Assembly: GCF_024704385.1 (NCBI RefSeq) | Contig: NZ_JAJDFX010000002.1 | Coordinates: 4,333,452-4,397,451 of the forward strand | DNA length: 64,000 nt | Reading direction: 5' to 3' | From: Cellulomonas sp. P24 | GTDB lineage: Bacteria; Actinomycetota; Actinomycetes; Actinomycetales; Cellulomonadaceae | Part shown: positions 36,144 through 44,600 of the stretch, piece after piece | How the letters are laid out: the number at the start of each line of letters is the position of its first letter | Numbering within the stretch: the first letter of the stretch is position 1 | Translations under genes and position numbers: made by a program | Notes under the pieces: generated by a model | The model's input: only the letters and a program-made list of their open reading frames with translations | Told to the model about the DNA's origin: nothing | Database searches by the model: none

Positions 36144-37701
36144 ATGACGGTCACGCTCGAAGGTGACAGGGTCGCGCCGCCGTCGCGGCGGGGCACGCCG
36201 TGGAGCGGGTGGGGCGCGCGCCTGGGGCGCCTGGTCGCCCGGCTTGGCGCCACGCGGGTGGGGGTCTGGGCGCGGGGGCACCCGTCGTTGACGCTCGGGC
36301 TCGGTGCGTTCCTGCTGTATGCCGCGACGTCCCTGGCGCGGTTCGCGCGGATGGCCGCGGGCATCGATCTGGCGATCTTCACCCAGGCCGTGCAGCAGTA
36401 CGCGCAGGGCCACCTGCCGTGGTCATACCTCAAAGCCGCAGGTGGCTTCGACCTGCTCGGGGACCACTTCTCCCCGGTCGTCGCACTCCTGGCACCGTTC
36501 TACCGGCTCTGGCCCGACGCGCGCCTGCTGCTGATCGCCCAGGCAGCCCTCGTCGGGCTCGCCGCGGGGATCGTGACCAGATCCGCGGTGGATGCTCTCG
36601 GCAAGCGGACGGGTGCCGCGATCGGGATGGGGTTCGTACTGGCGTGGGGCACCCAGGCGATGGCCCTGTTCGACTTCCACGAGGTCGCATTTGCGTTGCC
36701 GTTGCTCGCACTCTGCCTCGCCGAGCTCGTGCGGGGGCACGAGGTGCGGGCGATCGTGTGGGCGTTGCCGCTGATGCTCGTCAAGGAGGACAGCGTCTTC
36801 CTGCTCCTGGGGATCGCCCTGTACCTGGCCGCACGGCGCCGCTGGTGGCCGGCCGTCGGGGTGGCCGGGTTCGCGTTGGGGGGCGTTCGCGCTGATCGTC
36901 GGGCTCATGATCCCCGCGATGGGGTTCTACGGCAGGTACACGTACTGGTCGTCCTCGGCGGCGGCCGGGGGCGCGTTGACACAGCTGTGGACCAGCATCA
37001 CGACGGGCAAGGCGATCGTGCTCGTCCTGGTCCTGCTCGCCCCGAGCCTCGGGATCGCCGCACGCTCACCACTCGCCCTGATCGCCCTGCCCTCGCTTGC
37101 CTCCCGGCTCACCTCGGCCAACGAGACGTACTGGGGTCCAGGATTGCACTACAACGCGACCGTGACCGTCATCATGGCGTTCGCGACCATCGACGCCGTG
37201 CGCCGCATCCGCGCCCGACGGCGGTGGAGCGACCAGTCGGTCGCCCGCGGCGCCTGGGTGCTCGTGGCGGCGGCACTGGTCGCGTCCTGCTGGCTTCCGC
37301 TGGGTCACGTCGCGTCCAGTGCGCTGCGCCCGTGCCCGGCCTGTGCCGCCAAGACCTCGGCGCTGAACGCGATCCCGGATCACGTCTCAGTGGCCGCTGA
37401 CGACACGCTCGTGGCCTACCTCGTCGACCGCGACCACGTCCACGAGCTCAAGCCTGGCCTGTTCGACACCACCGGCGCGCGTGTGTTCCCCGAGTACGTC
37501 GCGCTCGACCGAAGCCAGGACGGCATCTGGGCGAGACCGGCACGTCTCGACGGGTGGCGCAACAAGCTCATCCAGCCCGCCGCCAATGGCGGCTCCAGCG
37601 CCATCTACCAGTTCGTCTGCGAGTACGTGCTTGAGGACGCCACCTCCGTGCAATACGACGTCATGATCCTCAGGACGCCCTACCCCTCAAGCCCCCGCTG
37701 A
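36144..37701 (+). pseudogene. DUF2079-family membrane protein with a frameshift at a G6 run
   Basis: A polytopic membrane protein of family DUF2079. Frame one gives MTVTLEGDRV to WWPAVGVAGFALG with helices and the FTQAVQQYAQGHLPW motif typical of the family; the other frame continues FALIVGLMIPAMGFYGRYTYW to the stop at 37701. The switch lies at the G-run 36878-36883. Five Gs there would give one 519-residue protein, GFALGAFALIVGLM. This is either a true mutation, a phase-variable tract, or a base-calling error. DUF2079 proteins resemble glycosyltransferase-like membrane enzymes, but their role is unknown. Confidence 0.8.
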
Positions 37702-37842
37702 ACTCGCGGCGCCGACACCCAGGCTTCGGCTGGCAACGGACAGTCGAAGGCGCCACCCAGCCGAGAAGGAGAACTGCCAGCCCAGCGAGAGGCAGATCGA
37801 CGCCAGATGGAACGTCCGGTCGTACCGGTGCGTGTGAGGGGT

Positions 37843-38421
37843 ATGAGCGTGCTTGAGCCGGATGTAGCAGGGCGGCAGTGGCTGCCGCCCGAGGCGGACG
37901 ACGTCGAGGTCGTCCTCGAGCCGGCCCGCAGCCACGAGCAGGAGTTCGTGGACTTCGTGCGATCGGCGAAGGATCCGCTGTATCGGATGGCCTACCTGCT
38001 GTGCGGGGACCCGCACCGGGCCGAGGACCTCGTGCAGCAGACGTTCGAGCGGACGTGGCGGTCGTGGCGGTCTGCTCGCAACGGCGATCCGCTCGTGTGG
38101 TCGCGCCGGATCCTGGCGAACCTGCGCATCGACACCTGGCGCAGAACCCGTCGGGAGGTGCTCACCGGCACCGCGCTCGACCTGGCCGACGACGCCCGCG
38201 GCGAGCGGACGGTCGACAGCCGCGACGCCGTCGTCCGCGCGCTCCTCGCCCTCCCCGTCAAGCAGCGGCGCATCGTGGTGATGCGCCACCTGCTGGAGCT
38301 GAGCGAGGACGAGGTCGCCGCCGAGCTGGGCATCCCGGTCGGCACCGTCAAATCAACGGCGTCCCGGGCACTCGCCCGGCTGCGCGCAACGGTCGGCACG
38401 TCGGAGGGGATGGGGTCATGA
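37843..38421 (+). CDS. ECF RNA polymerase sigma factor, SigE-like family
   Basis: A 192-residue ECF sigma factor. Region 2 spans about 35-100 (LYRMAYLLCGDPHRAEDLVQ, TFERTWRSW) and region 4 about 125-185 (LPVKQRRIVVMRHLLELSED with GIPVGTVKSTASRALARLR as the helix-turn-helix). It matches the small actinobacterial SigE-type group. A GGAAC-like -35 box lies at 37811, too near the start for a normal leader, so autoregulation is only a possibility. Its stop overlaps the start of the membrane partner (ATGA). GAGGGG marks the ATG. Confidence 0.9.
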   Translation: MSVLEPDVAGRQWLPPEADDVEVVLEPARSHEQEFVDFVRSAKDPLYRMAYLLCGDPHRAEDLVQQTFERTWRSWRSARNGDPLVWSRRILANLRIDTWRRTRREVLTGTALDLADDARGERTVDSRDAVVRALLALPVKQRRIVVMRHLLELSEDEVAAELGIPVGTVKSTASRALARLRATVGTSEGMGS

Positions 38422-39383
38422 GCACGGACACGGAACAGTTCGCCGGCAGGCTGCGAGCCGGTCTCGATCTCGACGGACTGCACTCGGGCCTCGAGCCCGT
38501 CGCGGTCTTGGCCGGCAGCCGCCGAGCGCGGCGTCGCCGCACCCTGGGACTGACTGCGGGGGGCATTGCGGCCGGAGTCGCCGTGGCCGTCGCTGCCCTG
38601 GCGCTGCCGGGCGCCCTGATGTCGTCGCCCACGGTCGCACCCGCGGGGCCCACGGAGGCGCCCGCAGTGTCAGCGGAGAGCGTGGAGACTCTGGCCCCTG
38701 GTGTCACGGCGGTCGGTGCGGTCACGGGCGACGGCCCAGCATGGAGCACGGGCCTTGCCGTGCGCACACCGCAGGGCACCGACCCCGTGACCCTCGCCGC
38801 CGGGACCGCCGCCGATCTGAGCGAGACGACCGCTGGGACGGGTGTGCAGGTCGATCACGCTCTCCGGATCGTCGTCGGCCCCGCGGACGCGCCCGCCGCC
38901 TCGTTCGTGGTCGCGTGGGCCGGTGTCCGCGAGTCACCCGCGCCGACGGCCCCAGCGTCCGGACGGGTCGTGGACCCGTCCGCCGTGACGCTGTACGACG
39001 TGGGCGATCCCGGCCTCGACGCTGGTGGGCTGCCCGTCGCCAACCGGGTCATGGCCGGCGTCGTCCCCGCTTGGCTGCCCGGCGCCCACGTCGTGTTCTT
39101 CACCTCCGGCGACCTGACTGACCCGTCGGGCACAAAGGTGCACGCCGTGGAGGTGCCGACGTTCGCGGACCCCGGTGGCTCGGGGGCTCGCGTCTACCTC
39201 GCCGTCGCCGACGCCCAGGTGCCGGTCGGGCAGCGGGCGCGCGGGATCTTCTACGTGTCCGACGACGGGACGTTCATCGATGCGGACGGCACCTGCGCCG
39301 ACGCGCGCCAGACGCCGGCATGCGACGGCGCGCGGCCCGACGGCCTCGACCTCAAAGCAGAGCTGCTGTCCGCGATCCGGTGA
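38418..39383 (+). CDS. Membrane-anchored partner of the ECF sigma factor
   Basis: A 321-residue protein with a 40-residue cytoplasmic N-terminus (FAGRLRAGLDLDGLHSGLEP, then a RRARRRR basic patch), one transmembrane helix (residues about 44-66) and a long extracytoplasmic domain with a single Cys pair near the end (ADGTCADARQTPACDG). Coupling to the sigma gene suggests an anti-sigma or sensor role. It lacks the zinc HxxxCxxC motif of classical anti-sigma factors, so the inhibitory role is unproved. Confidence 0.7.
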   Translation: MSTDTEQFAGRLRAGLDLDGLHSGLEPVAVLAGSRRARRRRTLGLTAGGIAAGVAVAVAALALPGALMSSPTVAPAGPTEAPAVSAESVETLAPGVTAVGAVTGDGPAWSTGLAVRTPQGTDPVTLAAGTAADLSETTAGTGVQVDHALRIVVGPADAPAASFVVAWAGVRESPAPTAPASGRVVDPSAVTLYDVGDPGLDAGGLPVANRVMAGVVPAWLPGAHVVFFTSGDLTDPSGTKVHAVEVPTFADPGGSGARVYLAVADAQVPVGQRARGIFYVSDDGTFIDADGTCADARQTPACDGARPDGLDLKAELLSAIR

Positions 39384-39593
39384 CAACGGCCCTGGGGCAC
39401 CCCTGGACACTTCTCTTCCGTGAGCGGCCTGGTTGTGTCCATTGATGTCGAGCTCGCGGAGGCCTGCGGGGCGAGGGGATGTCCTCGCTCACCTCAAGGT
39501 TCATGCGCGTCCGCGAGGGGAGATGAGGCCCATGCCGGAGCCCGTCCTACATTCAGATGCTCGAATGAATGCCGTCAGCAGCGTCGACGCGAT

Positions 39594-40856
39594 TCAGCGT
39601 TTGGACGTGGTCGAGGCGCCGTGTGCGTCGAGTGCGGCGACGGCGAGGATGACGCTGGCGGCCGTCCAGGCCAAGGGTGCGGGGGCGCCGGGAGTGCCGT
39701 CGGAGTTGACCTTCTCCGGGAGGCTGCCCCAGCTGGTCCGGTGCGCACTGAGCCAGTCGAGCCAGTGGCCGGCCACGAGTGGGTCGTTGTCGGATGCCGC
39801 GGCCAGGGCGACAAGGGCCGTCTCCGGGGTCCAGGAGAGGCCGTCCTGCTTCCAGCCCGCGCCGGGCGCGAGTCCACCGGCCGGCCGCATCGCGTCGACC
39901 TGGTAGCGCCGCCATGCGGTCACCACACCAGCCGAGGGCCGGTCTGTGAAGGGTGGCATGAGGAAGCAGATGGCCGCGTCGGTCCCACCGGAGGTCTCAT
40001 AGCGCTGGTACCCGTTGGGCTGGAAGCCTTGTGCGATGAGGCGCTCGAGTCCGTCAGCTGCTTGATTGGACCGCGCCGCGGCAACGGGGTCGTCCAAAAC
40101 TGCGTAGAGCCGCGCGCTCGCCCGTAAACCTGCCAGCAGCGGCGCCGCGGTGCCGAGCGTCAGGTTGGCTTCTCGCTGCTCCCAGTAGTCCGAGCTTGCC
40201 GGCGGTAGGCGGGATCCGTCGCTGACTTGGTCGAGCGCGAATCCAGTCGCAGACTCCAGGAGACCTTGGAACTGGGCGGCGGTCGCGCGAGGGTCGCTGC
40301 TCGACGCGGCGACCTGGTCGAGTGCCCACAGCGCCCAGCCCGCGCCGTCAGCCTGTTGGGAACGTCGATCGGGTGGGTCGTCACGGCCGAGGAGGTACCG
40401 GGCCTGGAACCCACCGTCGTCGCCCTGCACGCTCGCGAGGAAGCCCAGGATCTGCTCCGCCTCGTGAGCATGTCCGGTCTTCGCGAGGGCCGCCGCCGCG
40501 AACGCGTTGTCGCGCGGCCACGAGAACCCCCAGTTCTCGCCCGCACCTGCGGCGAGCAAACCGACGGGTTCGCTCAGCTGGTGCAGGTCGAGGAGGGCGT
40601 AGCGCACCATGTCGGCCCACGGGGTGCCGACACCCGGGATGGTGCCGCTGCTCAGCCAGCGCTGGTCAGCGGTCGGGCCGACCGTGTCGGAGAAGTCGGT
40701 GGTGATACGCCACGCCGACGTGGTGACCAGCTCGACGTGATGCGACACGCCGATCGATGTCCCGCCGCGCCGATCAACGATTGACCAGCCAGTAGCGACG
40801 CAAGCGGTCACAGCGACAGCCTCCAAGCCGGCAGTCAAACGCATGCGATGTCCCAC
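39594..40856 (-). CDS. Exported GH15-like six-hairpin glycosidase-type protein
   Basis: A 420-residue protein with an N-terminal signal anchor (LTAGLEAVAVTACVATGWSI) and an alpha/alpha-barrel body. NWGFSWPRDNAFAAAALAKT matches the first-acid region of GH15 glucoamylase-type enzymes (WPRD), and LSWTPETALVALAAASDNDP holds a late Glu where the catalytic base is expected. Family length and the repeated helix pairs fit. The substrate (trehalose, dextran or glucan) is unknown. The GTG start has GGAGG seven bases upstream. No transporter or regulator for sugars lies next to it. Confidence 0.7.
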   Translation of the reverse strand: MGHRMRLTAGLEAVAVTACVATGWSIVDRRGGTSIGVSHHVELVTTSAWRITTDFSDTVGPTADQRWLSSGTIPGVGTPWADMVRYALLDLHQLSEPVGLLAAGAGENWGFSWPRDNAFAAAALAKTGHAHEAEQILGFLASVQGDDGGFQARYLLGRDDPPDRRSQQADGAGWALWALDQVAASSSDPRATAAQFQGLLESATGFALDQVSDGSRLPPASSDYWEQREANLTLGTAAPLLAGLRASARLYAVLDDPVAAARSNQAADGLERLIAQGFQPNGYQRYETSGGTDAAICFLMPPFTDRPSAGVVTAWRRYQVDAMRPAGGLAPGAGWKQDGLSWTPETALVALAAASDNDPLVAGHWLDWLSAHRTSWGSLPEKVNSDGTPGAPAPLAWTAASVILAVAALDAHGASTTSKR

Positions 40857-41059
40857 CAGCGCGCCTCCTGGGTTGGTTCCGTCCGGTTGTCACGGGACTG
40901 TGATTCGCTGACGAACGCACCAATCGATCAGGCGCTGACGGGGCGGCTGGAGCCCCGCACCGATCGCGCGCCTCCTAGGCATTGCCGGACAGATTGCGCA
41001 GTTGCCGGCGGCCCCATTCCACGCGAGAACAGCAGGGACCGTCGGTCGGCGCGGCAAGC

Positions 41060-41419
41060 TCAATTGGCTGAGGCGACTACCCGCGGGGCCCGAGCCACCC
41101 GGACCGGCCCGGCGACGGCCGCCGGCTGCGCCGCCTGCCGCAGTCGCGCCGCCTCGCGCACGGTGAACAGGTCCGCGCCGCCGCACCACTCGACCGCCTC
41201 CGCCAGGGTCAGTCGCTCCTGCTCGGTCATCTGCACCAGCGCCGCCCCGGCGCGCGCCTCGCATGCCGTGACCACCGCGTCCCGCTCGGCCAGCGCCGAG
41301 ACGACCACCACCCCGAGCGCGTCGCGCCGCCGCTCCTGCTCCACCCTCCGCGCCCGCATCCGCGCTTGCGCATCCAGCGCCGTCCGCCGCGCCCGCTGCC
41401 TCGCCGTCTGATCCGCCAT
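41060..41419 (-). CDS. Hypothetical small helical protein divergent to the relaxase gene
   Basis: A 119-residue, Arg/Ala-rich helical protein (TARQRARRTALDAQARMRAR at the N-terminus). The helical middle (LAERDAVVTACEARAGAALV, TLAEAVEWCGGADLFTVREA) gives it a plausible fold. AGGGGAG lies five bases before the ATG. Small basic proteins divergent from a relaxase often bind the transfer origin as accessory factors; that role here is inferred only from position. Confidence 0.6.
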   Translation of the reverse strand: MADQTARQRARRTALDAQARMRARRVEQERRRDALGVVVVSALAERDAVVTACEARAGAALVQMTEQERLTLAEAVEWCGGADLFTVREAARLRQAAQPAAVAGPVRVARAPRVVASAN

Positions 41420-41623
41420 CGGGACTCCCCTACTCGTGTGACCTCACCTCCGAAGGCCGACACGAGCCCGCACGCGCTCACCAGCACCAGCCCACGCACC
41501 GCCGACGACGTCCCCTCTACGTGACGACGACCGACGACCAGCGACCGCACCGCCCCGACACGACCCGAAGCCACCAAAGCGCTGCCCCACACACCTCTTG
41601 CATTCCCGGGAGGAAGGCGGTCA

Positions 41624-41640
41624 GTCAACCCAGAGTTGAC
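41624..41640. promoter_or_regulatory. Inverted repeat upstream of the relaxase, candidate oriT or operator
   Basis: GTCAAC (41624-41629) and GTTGAC (41635-41640) form a 6-bp inverted repeat with a 5-base spacer, about 50 bases before the relaxase start and inside a 268-bp gene-free gap. MobF relaxases nick near such hairpins, so it could be part of oriT, or it could be an autoregulatory operator. No nick site could be recognised. Confidence 0.4.
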
Positions 41641-41687
41641 CGGCCATCTCTCGATCGCCGAGGCCACCCCGGACGCCTTCGGCGGAT

Positions 41688-44600
41688 GTGACCATGTCGA
41701 TCCACAAGCTGACGGCCGGGAGCGGGTACGACTACCTGACCCGCCAGGTCGCAGCCCAGGACGCGACCGAGAAGGGCCACACCAGCCTCGCGTCCTACTA
41801 CTCGGCCAAAGGCGAGGCCCCCGGCACCTGGATCGGGTCCGGGGTGGCCGGCATCGACGGGCTCCACGAGGGCGACGAGGTCACCGCCGAGCAGATGCGC
41901 AATCTGTTCGGCGCCGGCAAGCACCCGCTGGCCGAGCAGCTGCGCGCCGCAGCCGCCGGGGCCGGGCTGAGCGAGCGCGAGCAGGAGACCGCCACGTGGC
42001 TGGGCAACCCATTCCGGGTCTACGCCAACGACACCTCCGCGTTCCGGATCCGCGTGGCAAGGGAGGTCGCCGCCCTCAACGCCACCCGCGGAGTACGCTC
42101 CGCCGACCCGGTGCCGCTGGACGACAGGGCGCGCATTCGCACCCAAGTCGCGGCCCAGATGTTCCGTGAGGAGCACGGCCGCGAGCCCGCCGACGCCCGC
42201 GAGCTCGCGGCAACGATCGCCAAGCACTCCCGCCCACGCACCAACGCTGTCGCGGGCTACGACCTCACGTTCTCCCCGGTCAAGAGCGTCAGCACGCTGT
42301 GGGCGATCGCCGACCGACCGACCGCGGCCGCGATCGAACGGGCACACCAGGCGGCGGTCAGGGACGCGCTGACGTTCCTCGAGAGCACAGCCCTGTTCAC
42401 CCGCGAGGGCACCGACGGCGTCCGACAGGTCGAGACCCGCGGCCTCGTCGCTGCCGCGTTCACGCACCGCGACAGCCGCGCCGGCGACCCCGACCTGCAC
42501 AGCCACGTCGCCGTCGCCAACAAGGTCCAGACCCGCGAGGGCGGTCGGTGGCTGGCCATCGACGGGCGGCTCATGTTCGCCGCGACCGTCGCCGCGTCCG
42601 AGACCTACAACACTGCGCTCGAGCGGCACCTGACCGACACCCTCGGTGTGCGGTTCGAGGTCCGCGAGGGCGACGACCCGCGCAAGCGTCCGGTCCGCGA
42701 GATCGTCGGCGTCGACCCGGCGTTGGCTGCCCGGTGGTCGGACCGACGAGCCAGCATCGAAGAGCGACGAGCCGAACTGGCCAGCTCGTTCCAGGCCACC
42801 CACGGACGCCCGCCCTCCCCCGTGGAGTCCGTGCAGCTGGCACAGCAGGCGACCCTCGAGACCCGGCAGGGCAAGCACGGACCACGCAGTCTCGCCGAGC
42901 AGCGCGCCACCTGGGCGGACCAAGCACTGCAGGTCCTCGGCAGCGAGAGCGACGCGCAGGCGATGCTGCACCAAGCACTGCACCCGCCCGTGACGCCCAC
43001 CCATCGCGTCGATGCCGCGTGGGTCCGCGAGACCGCCGCCACCATCCAGGAGACGCTCCAGGAACACCGCTCCTACTGGCAGCGCTGGCACGTCCAGGCC
43101 GAAGCCCAACGCCGTGTCCGCGGCGTCGACGTTCCCACCCGCGACGTCGACCGCGTCATCGGCTTCTTGGTCGACGAGGTCCTGACCCGCCGATCGGTGC
43201 CGCTCACCCGCACCGAGCAGGACATCGACACCCCCGCCGCGCTGCGCCGCAGTGACGGCGCGAGCGTCTACACGGTCGCCGGGTCGACCCTCTACACCTC
43301 CCCCGCCCTGCTCGCTGCCGAAGCACGGATCGTCGCCCACGCCGGCGAGCGGGACGGCACCCGCGTCACATCCGCCGCGGTCGAACGGGCGCTCGCCCAG
43401 TCCGCCGCCGACGGCCTGCCGCTCAACGCCGGGCAGGCAGCCCTTGTCACCGAGATGGCCACTTCCGGTGCACGGGTCCAGCTCGCGATCGCCCCCGCCG
43501 GAGCGGGCAAGACGACCGCGATGCGCGCCCTGGCCGCCGCGTGGACGGCTGGCGGCGGGGACGTCGTCGGGCTCGCGCCGTCCGCCACTGCCGCGACGGT
43601 TCTGGGTGAGGCCATCGCCGCCCGCACCGACACCATGGCCAAGCTCCTGTGGCACCTGGACCACGATCCGGAGCACCTGCCCGGCTGGGCGCGGCGCATC
43701 GGCCGGGCGAGCCTGGTCGTCGTCGACGAAGCCGGCATGGCCGACACCCTCTCCCTGGACCGCCTGATCGAGTTCGTCACCGCACGCGGCGCGTCGGTGC
43801 GGCTCGTCGGCGACGACCAGCAGCTGTCCGCGATCGGCGCGGGCGGCGTCCTGCGCGACGTGCGCGCCACCTACGGCGCCCTGCACCTCACCGAGCTGAT
43901 GCGATTCGCCGACCCCTCCGAGGGCGCCGCCTCCTTGGCCCTGCGCGACGGACTGCCCGAGTCCCTCGGCTTCTACCTCGACCAGCGCCGGGTTCACGTC
44001 GGGGACCTCACCACCCTCACCGACGACGTCTTCGACGCCTGGCGCACCGACCGCGAGAACGGCCGCGACGCCGTCATGCTCGCCCCGACCCGCGAACTCG
44101 TCGGTGAGCTCAACGACCGCGCCCGCACCCACCGCCTCGACGGTCAGACCCCGGAGCGCGCCGTGCCCCTCGCCGACGGGTCGACCGCCTCGGCCGGCGA
44201 CACTGTCCTGACCCGGGCCAACGACCGGAAGCTGCGCGTGACCGGCACTGACTGGGTCAAGAACGGTGACCGGTGGCACGTCACCGCCGTGCACCCGACC
44301 GGGGCGCTGACCGTCCGGCACACCACCAGCCGATGTAGCGTCGACCTCCCCCCGGACTACGTGCGCACCTCGGTCGACCTCGGCTACGCCACGACGATCC
44401 ACACCGCCCAGGGCGTCACGGCGGACACCAGCCACACGCTCCTGACCGGGCAGGAGTCCCGGCAGCTCGCCTACACCGCGGTGACGCGCGGCAAGACGGC
44501 CAACCACCTGTACCTCGAGGTCGTCGGCGACGGCGACGAGCACAACGTCATCCGCCCCGAGTACGTCCACCCACTCACCGCGACCGACCTCCTCGAACGC

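Noticed and set aside
37811..37842. GGAAC-type autoregulated promoter of the ECF sigma gene
   Set aside because: The -10 partner is poor and the spacing would give a transcript without a leader although a ribosome site is present.
41625..44570. 981-codon minus-strand open frame
   Set aside because: Antisense to the relaxase gene; Gly/Val/Ala-rich composition without any domain, and the plus-strand relaxase motifs are unambiguous.
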